The notes beneath the pieces were generated by a model. It was not told where the DNA came from, did no database searches, and saw only the letters and a list, made by a program, of their open reading frames with translations. From positions 1 to 64,000 of the forward strand of contig JBPOJN010000042.1 of assembly GCA_052033505.1 (NCBI GenBank): a stretch of 64,000 nucleotides of DNA, written 5' to 3'. Positions 24,894 through 34,380 of this stretch are shown piece by piece (the stretch's first letter is position 1; every line of letters starts with the position of its first letter). This DNA comes from JBPOJN01 sp052033505 (GTDB taxonomy: Bacteria > UBA10199 > JACPAL01 > GCA-016699445). The position numbers were made by a program, and so were the translations under genes.

Positions 24894-25655
24894 TCATTTT
24901 TTCGGGCCGGTCCGGTGTTTCGCGTAGAGATGATCGCGTCTTTCGATCAAGTCCGCGTATTCGGAAGCGAGCTCGGGGTTGGACCAGATGCGTCGCGTGG
25001 CAGGACCTAGCGGAATCCATGGCCCCTCTACCGGCGAGACGCCCTGGAGCGCGATTGCGCAGAGGATGTCTCCGTAAGAAAAACTCCCGAAGAGGTAATC
25101 GCCGCCGGCCGAACGGTATTTGGTGCGGATATTGTCTAAGAGACTCCGGTAACGTTCCAAAAGGATTTTCTCGGAATCCGGGCCGACTTCGAACTCGCGC
25201 CGGATATAGGCCATGCCCACGTAGGCCATTGGGCGCAGGATTTTGCGAAGAGGTTTGGGCAAAAATCCCAAGGCCTCTTTTTGGGATTCTGGGTCGCGGG
25301 GCATGTGATGCAATACCAAAGCACGTGCGGTGTCCAAGGCGGATTCACAGAGTTCATTCAACTGAAAAATGCCGTGCAGGCATTCGGTGGGGAAAAGTTT
25401 TTCTGCCGACCCTGTACGGTCGGCGTGTTGGGCGATATGGAACGAATCGATGATTTTTTCGTCCTTTGTAAGCAGTGCGGGCACCGTCAGGTCCTTGCGC
25501 AGGAGTCCGAAACGCCAGCGCAATTCCGGCATCCCGAACATCATGAGATGCTCGTGATAACGGTAGGGGATTCTATGGTGGTCCAGGGCCCAGCGGGCTT
25601 TTTCGGTCCAGGGCGAATAACGAATGCCGTAGAGGTGATTTTCAGTCGCGGTCAT
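24894..25655 (-). CDS. Glutathione S-transferase-like protein
   Basis: 253 residues from the ATG at 25655, chosen for the GAGAG 5 nt upstream; a frame to 25688 exists. The thioredoxin-like N-terminal domain shows LYGIRYSPWTEKARWALDHH (Ser/Pro region of the glutathione site), TVPALL with the cis-Pro, and DSFHIAQHAD in place of the usual E-S contact. A helical C-terminal domain follows (90-250). Substrate unknown; a GST of the plant-pathogen/omega-like bacterial type is likely. Confidence 0.72.
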   Translation of the reverse strand: MTATENHLYGIRYSPWTEKARWALDHHRIPYRYHEHLMMFGMPELRWRFGLLRKDLTVPALLTKDEKIIDSFHIAQHADRTGSAEKLFPTECLHGIFQLNELCESALDTARALVLHHMPRDPESQKEALGFLPKPLRKILRPMAYVGMAYIRREFEVGPDSEKILLERYRSLLDNIRTKYRSAGGDYLFGSFSYGDILCAIALQGVSPVEGPWIPLGPATRRIWSNPELASEYADLIERRDHLYAKHRTGPKK

Positions 25656-25735
25656 AAGTTCTCTCGGACCTAATCCAAAGAAGGGCAAAAAGCGAATGTT
25701 GCTTTTATGTCGGGAGTCGGGAATACGAAACGGCC

Positions 25736-27061
25736 ATGTCTTATAAACAAAAAGTCATCAAAACCCTGCGCGTCCAGAACCAGCAGCAGATCGGCGTCCT
25801 TGCGAGGGTCTTGAACGCCATCGCAGGTGCGGGTGGGGACATCGGCGACATCCGCACCGTCTCGATCGGTACGTTTTCGATGGTCAGGGACATCACCGTC
25901 ATCAGCAGTGGCGAAGAGCAATTAAATCAGATCATCAAAGCCGTCACCGCGATCAAAGAAACTCATCTCGAAGCCGTCATCGACGACGTCATGGAATTGC
26001 ATCGCGGCGGAAAAATCATCATCACACCGCGCCATCCGGTCAAATCCATCGACGACCTGCGCAAAGTCTACACGCCCGGCGTTGCCGCCATCTCGAAGAT
26101 GATCCAGAGCGACCCCAAGACGGCCGATGAGTTTACCGGGATTCGCAGGACCGTGGCCTTAGTCACCAACGGCAGCCGCGTCTTAGGTTTGGGTAATATC
26201 GGGCCCGTCGCCGCTCTTCCCGTCATGGAAGGCAAAGCGGCCCTCTTCGCCCAGTTTTCGGGAATGAACATGGTTCCGATTCTGGTGAATACTTTGGACC
26301 CGAAACAATTCATCGAGACCGTTTGCACAATCGCTTCGGGTTACGGCGCGATCCAACTTGAGGACATTCAAACGCCGGATTGTTTCGAAATCGAAGAGCA
26401 ATTGATCGCGCGTCTTCCGATCCCCGTCATGCACGACGACCAGCACGGCACCGCGGTCGTTTCGCTCGCGGCGGTCATGAACGCCTGCCGGATCGTGGGA
26501 AGAGATTTGATGAAATCGACTGTGGGCCAGATCGGTCTCGGCGCGGCCGGTTCCGCGATCGCGCGGCTGATTATGACCTACACGGGTAAGCCCGTGATCG
26601 GCGAAGACCCTCAGCCTTTGGCCTCCGAACGTTTCCGCCGTATGGGCGGCGAAATCGCGTCCTCCGTCGAGGAGATCATGCAAAAATCCGACATCGTGAT
26701 TTCGACGACCGGCCAGGCCGGGTTGATCGAGCCTCAATGGGTACGCAAAGGCCAGATCATCTTGGCGCTTTCGAATCCCTACCCCGAAATCTCGATCGCC
26801 GAGGCCTTGACCGCCGGCGCGGGATTCGCGAGCGACGGCAGCCGCGTAAATAATTTATTGGGTTATCCGGGACTCCTCAAAGGCGCTATCCAAGCCCGCG
26901 CCCCCAAGATGACCCACGAAATGTACATCGCCGCCGCCAAAGCGATCGTCCGTCACACGCCCGAAGGCGAACTCGTGCCGGACCCGCTCGATTCCACCCT
27001 GCACGACCGCGTCGCGAAGTCGGTCGCGGAAGCGGCTTTGGCCTCTCTCAAGCCCTCCTAA
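25736..27061 (+). CDS. NAD-type malic enzyme with N-terminal ACT domain
   Basis: 441 residues. Residues about 10-85 form an ACT-like regulatory domain (LRVQNQQQIGVLARVLNAIA); 95-440 form a short bacterial malic enzyme with YTPGVAAISK (catalytic Tyr), GLGNIGPVAALPVMEGKA, LEDIQTPDCFEIE, MHDDQHGTAVV (metal site) and IGLGAAGSAIARL (NAD site). It oxidatively decarboxylates malate to pyruvate. The ACT domain suggests control by a small ligand. A second malic enzyme without ACT follows 45 nt later. Confidence 0.9.
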   Translation: MSYKQKVIKTLRVQNQQQIGVLARVLNAIAGAGGDIGDIRTVSIGTFSMVRDITVISSGEEQLNQIIKAVTAIKETHLEAVIDDVMELHRGGKIIITPRHPVKSIDDLRKVYTPGVAAISKMIQSDPKTADEFTGIRRTVALVTNGSRVLGLGNIGPVAALPVMEGKAALFAQFSGMNMVPILVNTLDPKQFIETVCTIASGYGAIQLEDIQTPDCFEIEEQLIARLPIPVMHDDQHGTAVVSLAAVMNACRIVGRDLMKSTVGQIGLGAAGSAIARLIMTYTGKPVIGEDPQPLASERFRRMGGEIASSVEEIMQKSDIVISTTGQAGLIEPQWVRKGQIILALSNPYPEISIAEALTAGAGFASDGSRVNNLLGYPGLLKGAIQARAPKMTHEMYIAAAKAIVRHTPEGELVPDPLDSTLHDRVAKSVAEAALASLKPS

Positions 27062-27106
27062 GCCCTCTTGACTCCTCCTCCGCCTTCGAGCGATATCCGG
27101 GACCCT

Positions 27107-28378
27107 ATGATTACACCCAAAGAAGCCCTCGAATATCATTCGCGCGACAGAAAAGGGAAAATCGAAGTCGTTCCCTCTAAACCCTGCGAGACGCAAAAAG
27201 ATCTTTCAATGGCTTATACTCCGGGCGTCGCCGAGCCATGCCGGGAGATCGAAAAAGATCCCGCGAAATCTTTTGAATACACCGCCCGCGGAAATCTGGT
27301 CGCCGTCATTACGAACGGGACGGCTGTACTGGGCTTGGGTGACATCGGCCCCGCCGCCGCGAAACCGGTCATGGAAGGCAAGGGCGTTCTTTTCAAGAAA
27401 TTCGCCGATATCGACGTCTTCGACATCGAACTCGATGCCCGTGATCCCATCACCTTTATCAGTGTCGTCAAGGCCATGGAGCCCACGTTCGGCGGCATCA
27501 ACCTCGAAGATATCAAAGCCCCGGAATGTTTTTTCATCGAAGAAAAATTGATCGAGGCCCTGTCGATTCCCGTGTTCCATGACGACCAGCACGGCACGGC
27601 CGTGATCACGGCGGCGGGGCTCATGAACGCTCTCGAGATCCAGGGGAAAGACGTCAAAAACATCCGCGTGGTCTTCTCCGGCGCCGGTGCGGCCGCGATT
27701 GCCTGCGCGAAGTTGATCATGGAGCTCGGCGTCTCGAAGGACCAGATCACGTTGATCGACCGCCAAGGCGTGGTTTACGAAGGCCGGTCGAATATGGAAC
27801 CGATTCGCGGATTTTTCGCGAAGCCGACGGCGATGCGCACTCTTGAAGACGCGATGAAGGACGCGGACGTCTTCGTCGGCGTGTCGAACAAAGATTTGGT
27901 CACGCCGGCCATGGTTCGCAGCATGGCGCCGAAGGCGATCGTGTTTGCGATGGCGAATCCCGATCCCGAAATCGGCTATCACGCCGCGAAGGAAGTCCGG
28001 CCCGACATCATCATGGCGACGGGGCGCTCGGATTTCCCGAATCAGGTCAATAACGTCCTGGGCTTTCCGTTCATTTTCCGGGGGACTTTGGACGTCGGGG
28101 CGACCCGCATCAACGGCGCGATGAAGCTCGCGGCCGCGAAGGCCTTGGCGGATCTGGCGAAAGAAGAAGTGCCTGAAGACGTCTGCCGGGCTTACGGAGT
28201 TTCGAAATTGAAATTCGGTCCTGACTACATCATCCCTAAACCCTTCGACCCGCGCGTTTTATTGTGGGAAGCGCCGGCGGTGGCGGAAGCTGCGATCCTG
28301 AGCGGTGTCGCTCGCAATCCCTACGCGAGCAAAGAAGCCTACCGGCGTTCGTTGGAAGATTTGCTGGCCAAGCGCTAA
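27107..28378 (+). CDS. Malic enzyme (NADP-type candidate)
   Basis: 423 residues from the ATG at 27107; an ATG-proximal frame at 27068 overlaps the upstream gene's 3' region and gives a Pro-rich non-homologous start. AYTPGVAEPCREIEKDP, GLGDIGPAAAKPVMEGKG, LEDIKAPECFFIE, FHDDQHGTAVI and VVFSGAGAAAIACAKLI are the family motifs. Length matches the catalytic part only; no phosphotransacetylase domain is fused. Tandem with an ACT-containing paralogue, so the pair may differ in cofactor or control. Stop is 1 nt from the convergent ALDH stop. Confidence 0.92.
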   Translation: MITPKEALEYHSRDRKGKIEVVPSKPCETQKDLSMAYTPGVAEPCREIEKDPAKSFEYTARGNLVAVITNGTAVLGLGDIGPAAAKPVMEGKGVLFKKFADIDVFDIELDARDPITFISVVKAMEPTFGGINLEDIKAPECFFIEEKLIEALSIPVFHDDQHGTAVITAAGLMNALEIQGKDVKNIRVVFSGAGAAAIACAKLIMELGVSKDQITLIDRQGVVYEGRSNMEPIRGFFAKPTAMRTLEDAMKDADVFVGVSNKDLVTPAMVRSMAPKAIVFAMANPDPEIGYHAAKEVRPDIIMATGRSDFPNQVNNVLGFPFIFRGTLDVGATRINGAMKLAAAKALADLAKEEVPEDVCRAYGVSKLKFGPDYIIPKPFDPRVLLWEAPAVAEAAILSGVARNPYASKEAYRRSLEDLLAKR

Positions 28379-28379
28379 A

Positions 28380-29855
28380 CTACCCCAGCCACTTCATCAC
28401 GAGCTCGATCATTTTCTTAACCTTCGGCGTGTACGGGGGATAGAACATCTTAATCGTTTCGAGAGGTCCCTGCCTTAAGACGCCGCGTTCGTGCGAGAGC
28501 GTCTTGAACCCGAAAAATCCGTGATAATTGCCCATGCCGCTCTGTCCCACGCCGCCGAAAGGCAGCTCGGGATTTGCGAGGTGCAGCATCAGCGTGTTCA
28601 CGCAGGCGCCGCCGGACGTCGTTTCCCTCAAGACCTTGTCGACGTTCTTGTCGTTTCGGGAAAACATGTAGAGAGCCAGCGGTTTTTCGCGTGATTGGAT
28701 AAGCGCGATCGCCTGATCCAAATCGCGGTAAGCCACCAGAGGCAGGATCGGTCCGAAGATCTCTTCGCGCATGAGCGCGGAGTCCTTCGTCACGTCGGTG
28801 ACCAAGGTCGGAGCGAAATAGCGCGCGGCCGGATCTGTTTGACCGCCGAAGGCGATTTTGGCTCCCTGGCGCACGCTTTCGTCCAAAATCTTTTTCAATC
28901 CTTCCAGATGCTGCTGCGTGACGAGGCGGCAGTAGTCGGGGCTTTTTTCGCGATCTACGTCGGCGGCGCCGTAACGCGCGGCGATGACCTTCCGCGCGGC
29001 CTCGACGAATTTTTCTTTTTGAGACTCATGAATCATCACGTAGTCGGGAGCCACACAGGTCTGGCCTGCATTGATGAATTTGCCCCACAGGATACGCGAA
29101 GCGGCCTTTTCGACGTCCGCCGTCTCGTCCACGATGACCGGTGACTTTCCGCCCAGCTCGAGCGTGACGGGAGTCAGGTGTTTCGCCGCCGCCGCCATTA
29201 TTTTTTTGCCGACCGGCGGGCTGCCCGTGAAGAAAATATGATCGAACTTCATTTCGAGTAGGTAGTCCGCGACTTCCGGTCCGCCTTCGATGACAGCGAT
29301 TTCTTCCTCGGGAAACACGTCGCCTAAGAGTGTTTTCAAAAACACCGCCGTATGCGCCGTCTTCGAGGAGGGTTTCAAGATCACGCAGTTTCCCGCCGCG
29401 ATCGCTGCCGCCACGGGCGCCATCGAGAGTTGGAACGGGTAATTCCAGGGGGACAAAATCAGCACGACGCCCTTGGGTTCGTAGACGATTTCGCTGCGTG
29501 TGCCGAACAAGGTCAAAGGGGCGGCGACGTGATGGGGTTTCATCCAAGATTTGAGGTGCTTGATGATGTCGGTGATTTCCGAGAGCACGAGATGGATTTC
29601 GGTCAGGTCGACTTCGCTGGGGTTTTTGCGGAAGTCTTTATAGATCGCGGCATGAAGTTCCGGCCGGCGCGCCCAGATCGCCGCGTGGAGTTTTTTGAGC
29701 TTCGCGATGCGTTCGGCGGCCGTGGTCGTCGCGAGGCGCCAGCGTGCGGCTTGTTGCAGGCGGTAAATTCGGTCACAGTCCTCGCGCCAATTCGCCGAGA
29801 GGGAAGTGTCATTGTTTTTAACGGCCGAAGAAGCCGAAGAAATCGATGCGCTCAT
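28380..29855 (-). CDS. Class 3 aldehyde dehydrogenase (fatty/coniferyl aldehyde type)
   Basis: 491 residues. ILSPWNYPFQLSMAPV, FTGSPPVGKKIM, ELGGKSPVIVD (catalytic Glu) and NAGQTCVAPDYV (catalytic Cys) are all present; the C-terminal half ends with a hydrophobic, basic tail like membrane-associated fatty aldehyde dehydrogenases. It oxidises long-chain or aromatic aldehydes with NAD(P). AAGGAG lies 8 nt before the ATG. A link to the ether-lipid-like genes 6 kb away (fatty aldehydes/alcohols) is possible but unproven. Confidence 0.9.
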   Translation of the reverse strand: MSASISSASSAVKNNDTSLSANWREDCDRIYRLQQAARWRLATTTAAERIAKLKKLHAAIWARRPELHAAIYKDFRKNPSEVDLTEIHLVLSEITDIIKHLKSWMKPHHVAAPLTLFGTRSEIVYEPKGVVLILSPWNYPFQLSMAPVAAAIAAGNCVILKPSSKTAHTAVFLKTLLGDVFPEEEIAVIEGGPEVADYLLEMKFDHIFFTGSPPVGKKIMAAAAKHLTPVTLELGGKSPVIVDETADVEKAASRILWGKFINAGQTCVAPDYVMIHESQKEKFVEAARKVIAARYGAADVDREKSPDYCRLVTQQHLEGLKKILDESVRQGAKIAFGGQTDPAARYFAPTLVTDVTKDSALMREEIFGPILPLVAYRDLDQAIALIQSREKPLALYMFSRNDKNVDKVLRETTSGGACVNTLMLHLANPELPFGGVGQSGMGNYHGFFGFKTLSHERGVLRQGPLETIKMFYPPYTPKVKKMIELVMKWLG

Positions 29856-29962
29856 GCGGTGTCTCCTTAAAATGGGTAAGCGTGCCCATCGTAATGGATT
29901 CGCTCCGCTGCCGCAATCTCGTTTGTCTTGCTCAGGGCCGATTTTTGTAGTGCTGAAGGGGC

Positions 29963-30412
29963 ATGAAAGTCGTTTTGTTTCGGCCCGAAATCCCCCAAAA
30001 TACCGGCAACATCGGCCGCCTTTGCGTCGCGACGCAAACCGAGCTCTACCTCGTCCGTCCCATGGGATTTTTCATCGATTCGAAAGAGATCCGGCGCTCG
30101 GGTTTGGATTACTGGGAACATCTGAAATACAAAGTCGTCGCCGATTTGGAAGAGGTGAGGGCCGAAAACCCAGGCGCGAGGCTTTGGTATCTGAGCACGA
30201 AGGGAAAGACGTATTACACCCAGGTTTCCTACCACCCCGACGACATACTGGTTTTTGGCTCCGAAGGCTCGGGTTTGCCGGCCGAAATCCTCGAAAAGAA
30301 CGCGCCCTCCGTCCTGACGATCCCCCAATGGGGGCCGGTTCGAAGTTTAAACCTCGCGACGGCCGTGGGGATCGTGCTTTATGAAGGGTACAGGCAAGTA
30401 AGATCCTGCTGA
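29963..30412 (+). CDS. trmL: tRNA (cytidine/uridine-34 2'-O)-methyltransferase
   Basis: 149 residues, SPOUT fold. FRPEIPQNTGNIGRLCVAT at the start, LVRPMGF, LVFGSEGSGLP and VRSLNLATAVGIVLYEGYR are the TrmL motifs that build the SAM-binding knot. It methylates the wobble nucleotide of leucine tRNAs. Single gene, divergent from the ALDH gene. Confidence 0.93.
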   Translation: MKVVLFRPEIPQNTGNIGRLCVATQTELYLVRPMGFFIDSKEIRRSGLDYWEHLKYKVVADLEEVRAENPGARLWYLSTKGKTYYTQVSYHPDDILVFGSEGSGLPAEILEKNAPSVLTIPQWGPVRSLNLATAVGIVLYEGYRQVRSC

Positions 30413-30511
30413 TGCCCCAGAGATAATCATTTCGAGGAGTTGAGAGATTTCAGGAAACCTTTTTTTCCATTGAGCGATGTGACTTGAGTTCATCCTCAAG
30501 AGGTTATCTTT

Positions 30512-31309
30512 ATGGCGTCTCTTTCCAAGGTCAGTGAAATCGGGGGCATCGCGGAAATGATCCGTTCCGCGATGAATCAATGTTCCGGCCACCAGCCCAC
30601 GGCTGAGATCCTGAGATTTATGAAGGGCCACGAAGCGATCCATGCCTCCCAGCCGAGTCTCCCTTTTTTTGAAAATCTTTGCGCCTTGGTGAAAGGATCT
30701 CAACCGGTAACGGACAGCGCCTTTTCCCAAAGTCTTTATGCAGCCTGCTCGGAGGTCATAAACATCGCCGGAGATTCCGACAGGGATCATCTCGAAGCGG
30801 CCGCGCGACGTTTCAAGAGGAGCGTCCTAGGGGGAACGCCGGTAGAGGGAGGTTCCATCCCAAATTTGGAACATTCCGCCTTGGCGTCCCTCGGTACGAT
30901 CGGTGATGCTTTCCTCAAAACGATTCTGGCGGAATTAAGCAAATTACAAGAGACGGAATCGGCACTCAGCAAGTTTTTTAAAGATACGGGTAATGCGACA
31001 AAGCTCAGTCGCTTATTTTCGGCACAGGTCGATTTGATTTATACGATGAATCACGATTTTCTTAATTTCAGCAAAGGACTCAAGCCATCCGATGTTTTTT
31101 TTCGGGACATTTTAGCCGACTTAAAAGGGTTCAAAGAAAGTTTGTCGATCTTGGAAAGGTTCGATTGCGATGAGGTCGATGTTTCGGATGGGATTCCACG
31201 CTCGGAACCACAGGAAGAACTGCGATCCTTGGTCCAAAGATTCAAAGAAAATATCGGGAATTTGCGGGGTCATGTTTTATCCCTGCAAAAAGCCATGGGG
31301 AGTAGCTAA
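30512..31309 (+). CDS. Hypothetical, mainly helical cytosolic protein
   Basis: 265 residues, not recognised. No signal peptide or membrane segment. Predominantly helical by composition, with charged amphipathic stretches (about 130-165 and 195-260). GGTPVEGGSIPN (about 108-119) is the only Gly-rich loop. The style (helical bundle, MASLSKVSEIGGIAEMIRS start) is reminiscent of the helical N-termini of the kinases at 37-43 kb, but I cannot show homology. Its end overlaps hemH on the other strand by 4 nt. Confidence 0.6.
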   Translation: MASLSKVSEIGGIAEMIRSAMNQCSGHQPTAEILRFMKGHEAIHASQPSLPFFENLCALVKGSQPVTDSAFSQSLYAACSEVINIAGDSDRDHLEAAARRFKRSVLGGTPVEGGSIPNLEHSALASLGTIGDAFLKTILAELSKLQETESALSKFFKDTGNATKLSRLFSAQVDLIYTMNHDFLNFSKGLKPSDVFFRDILADLKGFKESLSILERFDCDEVDVSDGIPRSEPQEELRSLVQRFKENIGNLRGHVLSLQKAMGSS

Positions 31310-32319
31310 GCCGCGCCGACGAATCCGCACACCGTCTCCACCCAAGCCGGGTGATCGTTAAGCGAAGGAATTAACCTCAAATCCTCAGCCCCCGCCGCCA
31401 GCGCCGATTCGCGCGCGCGGATGCCGATTTCTTCCAAAGTCTCCAAACAATCCGCCACGAAGGCCGGACAGAAAACCGCGATGCGTTTTTTGCCGTGGGC
31501 GACGAGTTCCGGGATCACGAGATCCGTGTAGGGCTTAAGCCAGGGCGTGCGCCCGAGGCGCGATTGAAAGGCCACGCTGCAGAGATCGTCGGGAATACCT
31601 AAGCTTTTTTTGATCGCATGCGCGGTTTTGAACGCATGCGCGCGGTAACAGTAGGGGACCTTGTCGTTCGGATAATCGCAGCATTCGTCGAATTTCAGGC
31701 AATGTTTCCCGGTCGGATCGCTCTTGAGAATGTGACGTTCGGGTAATCCGTGAAAACTGAAGAGCACGTGATCGGGTCTCAGGTCTTTCAAGACCGGCTC
31801 AGAGACCTGAACGAAAGACTCGATGAATCCCGGATGATCGAAAAACGGCGGCAGGATTTTGACGAGCGGGGCGTTCCAGTAACTTTTCGCGATCCGGTAG
31901 ACTTCCGCAATCGCCGATCCGAAGGACGACGTCGCGTATTGGGGGAAAAGCGGCAGGACACGGATCTCGGAGACGTTTTTTTGGATCAATTCTTTGAGTC
32001 CCGAAGCGATGGAAGGCCGGCCGTAACGCATGCCTACTGCGACGGCGTATTTCGGGCCTAAGGCCTCGGAGACGCGTTTCGCCAAGTTTTGGGTGTGAAA
32101 TAAAAGCGGCGAACCTTCCGGGAGCCAGATTTTGCGGTAAGCTTCGGCGGATTTGGGCGAACGAAAGGGGACGATGATGGCGTTTACCAATAATGCCCGG
32201 GCAATCGGGGAAATATCGATAACCAAAGGGTCCGATAAAAATTCGCGTAAATATTTTCGCACCGCCGGAGTTTCCGGGGCGTCGGGAGTGCCTAAATTGA
32301 TGAGAAGGATGCCGATCAT
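31306..32319 (-). CDS. hemH: Ferrochelatase
   Basis: 337 residues, usual bacterial length. LINLGTPDAPETPAVRKYL opens the chelatase fold; FSFHGLPERH carries the catalytic His and VAFQSRLGRTPWLKPYTD with CPAFVADCLETLEEIG the conserved Glu region. It inserts Fe(II) into protoporphyrin IX. A CXXXCCXXP-like set (HCLKFDECCDYP) occurs mid-protein. Last gene of the ldcA-hydrolase-hemH run; its ATG overlaps the true end of the hydrolase frame by ATGA. Confidence 0.95.
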   Translation of the reverse strand: MIGILLINLGTPDAPETPAVRKYLREFLSDPLVIDISPIARALLVNAIIVPFRSPKSAEAYRKIWLPEGSPLLFHTQNLAKRVSEALGPKYAVAVGMRYGRPSIASGLKELIQKNVSEIRVLPLFPQYATSSFGSAIAEVYRIAKSYWNAPLVKILPPFFDHPGFIESFVQVSEPVLKDLRPDHVLFSFHGLPERHILKSDPTGKHCLKFDECCDYPNDKVPYCYRAHAFKTAHAIKKSLGIPDDLCSVAFQSRLGRTPWLKPYTDLVIPELVAHGKKRIAVFCPAFVADCLETLEEIGIRARESALAAGAEDLRLIPSLNDHPAWVETVCGFVGAA

Positions 32320-33407
32320 AGTTTTTTCTCGAAAGTTTGGTGGATCAAATCATGGATCTCCGGCCGGAAAATTTTGATCTTCTCGTTCGCCGAAGAGGGA
32401 TGCACACGGTTCGTCAATAAAATCACCTGAAACGCGCGGGCCAAATCCAGCCAGAACTAAGATCCCGCATCGCCCAGATGCCCGATCGTATTCGCAGAAA
32501 AAAAACGCCCCGCTTGCGAGTGCGGCGGCTCGGGAAAATCCCAACCCAGGCGCGGGACGACCGATTGATCCACGAAAGACTTGAGGATCTCTTTCGGAAA
32601 AAGCCCGGTTCCTTCGCGGTAGCTCTGCGAAACCGAGGAAAGAAAAACCCGCAGATCATCGACGTGCGAAAAAAGTCCGGCGTGTCCGGAGATACCACCC
32701 AAGGCATAGGCGTTGTCATCATGTACCTCGCCGCGGATCAAACCCCGTCCCGGAGATTGCTCCGTCGCGGCGAATCTGTCCGGAGACCGGGAGCCTGCGT
32801 TTCTTTTCTGGAAGAAGGTGTTTTTGAGCGCCAAAACACTCGCGATTTTATCCTCGAAAATCTGCGAGAGGTCTTTTTCGAATAGGCTTTCCAAAAGAAA
32901 ACCCAGAAGAATGAATCCCAGGTCGCTATAGACCCTCTTCGCGCCCGGAGCCTGTTCGAGCGGCTCCTTCGAGATTTTTTTGAAATAATAAGCCCGGGCC
33001 TCGCGGCGTGACGCATGAGAGGCGTGTTCGGCTTCCCATTCCTTGAAATACGGTTTCCAGGCGGGCAGGCCGGAAGTGTGTTCGAGGAGATGCCGGACCG
33101 TGATTTTTTTCCGCTCCGCATCGTCGAAGCCCGGAAAATAATCCGTCAGAGGACTGTCGATCGCGAGACCGGTTTCGACGATCGCCCGGAGGATCAAAGA
33201 AGCCGTCGCTACGGGTTTCGTGAGTGAAGCGATGTCCCACAGAGTCTCTGCGGTCGCGGGTTCCGGAGAGGGGAGAAGGGTTTGGTGGCCGAAAAAATTT
33301 CGATAAAGAACATCTTCTCCGCGAGCGACCAAGAGACTCGCGCCGGGGAAGACGCCGTCAGCGACGGCTTTTTGCATGGCCAGATCAATAGGGGAAGGAG
33401 CGGTCAT
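32316..33407 (-). pseudogene. Class C beta-lactamase-family serine hydrolase interrupted by an in-frame TAG
   Basis: Reads as one frame from the ATG at 33407 to TGA at 32318-32316 except for a single TAG at 32459-32457. Before it are 316 residues with SLTK (Ser-x-x-Lys nucleophile), YSDLG (second motif) and the third-motif loop GHLGD. After it 46 more residues follow in the same frame (FWLDLARAFQVILLTNRVHP and a Glu-Ile-His-rich helix), exactly the C-terminus this family has after GHTGFTGTS. The end makes an ATGA overlap with hemH. Expected residue at TAG is probably Ser. So: nonsense mutation, sequencing error or suppressed stop. Likely a D,D-peptidase or esterase acting on murein. Confidence 0.82.
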
Positions 33408-34348
33408 TAGAAAATTCCTTGGGTGAAGATGAGCTGCTTGTCTTCGATGCGCCCTTCGCCGCCGAAAGGAATCATCAAGGGATCGGGATGATGTCCGAAA
33501 CGCGCCCCCCAGAGGATGGGGCCCCGGAAATCTTTCAGTCTCTCCTCGCAAACGCGCCGGATCGCGGCCGGGAAAAATTTACCGTGGTGTTTGAAGGTGC
33601 CGAAGACGATGCCGCGGACGTCTTCCAATTTTCCCGCTTGGATCAACTGCGTCAGCATCCGGTCCACGCGATAAGGTTCTTCGTTCGTGTCCTCCAGGAA
33701 CAAGATCGTATCCTTCGTGTCTAATTCCCAAGGCGTGCCAAGCGTCGCCAGAACCATCGTCAAACATCCGCCGACCAAAGTCCCGGAAGCTCGGCCTTTA
33801 CGGAGAACGGCTGTCGCGGAAATCGGATGTTTCGCAAACCAATCCGGATCCGTGATCGCCTGCATCAGGCGCTTCACGGCGCCTGGGCGGTGCAAATGAG
33901 GCGAGACCATCGGACCGTAGAGAGTCGGGAGCCGGTGATATTTCCAAAGATGAATCAAAACCACCGTCAGATCGCTCGAACCCACGACGATTTTCGGAGA
34001 AACGTCTTTGATCAAAAGCGGGAGAAGCCTCTGGCATCCATAACCTCCGCGCGCGAAGAGTAACACCGGGTCGGGGCTGGAGAGGGCTTCGATTAATTCC
34101 GCACCCCGTCTCTCGTCGGGTCCCGCGAGATATCCCGTGCGGGCGCTGATGTCTTTGCGGAACGAAGGCCGCGCGTATTTTTTCAGGAGCGCCACGCCTT
34201 CTTTGAATTTTCCGCGATCGAAAGGCCCCGCCGGCGCGGCGATGCGGATCGGTTCTCCGAGGATGAAGGGACGCGGTTTCAAGAGGCCTCGATTTTTAGG
34301 CGAAAATCCGGATGAAGGAAAGGTTTTTGAGTCTTGGAACATTGACAC
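33407..34348 (-). CDS. ldcA: LD-carboxypeptidase (peptidase S66 family)
   Basis: 313 residues. IRIAAPAGPFDRGKFKEGV opens the fold; FARGGYGCQRLLPLL contains the nucleophile-region Gly-Tyr-Gly motif; VVGSSDLTVVLIHL and GTLVGGCLTMVLATLGTPWE match S66 enzymes, with catalytic Glu and His in the C-terminal part (EDTNEEPYRVDRM; GHHPDPLMIPFGGEG). S66 peptidases cut the L,D bond of murein tetrapeptides during recycling. The stop and the hydrolase start share TAATG. A second ATG lies at 34342. Confidence 0.9.
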   Translation of the reverse strand: MSMFQDSKTFPSSGFSPKNRGLLKPRPFILGEPIRIAAPAGPFDRGKFKEGVALLKKYARPSFRKDISARTGYLAGPDERRGAELIEALSSPDPVLLFARGGYGCQRLLPLLIKDVSPKIVVGSSDLTVVLIHLWKYHRLPTLYGPMVSPHLHRPGAVKRLMQAITDPDWFAKHPISATAVLRKGRASGTLVGGCLTMVLATLGTPWELDTKDTILFLEDTNEEPYRVDRMLTQLIQAGKLEDVRGIVFGTFKHHGKFFPAAIRRVCEERLKDFRGPILWGARFGHHPDPLMIPFGGEGRIEDKQLIFTQGIF

Positions 34349-34380
34349 TTCTCATGCGCCCATGACAGGTTGCGCGCACC

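Noticed and set aside
27206..27982. 258-codon frame antisense to the second malic enzyme
   Set aside because: Composition of a coding shadow; no start signal or motif.
32350..32544. 64-codon frame at the end of the serine hydrolase
   Set aside because: A different frame from the hydrolase; the family-like C-terminus is in the main frame after the TAG.
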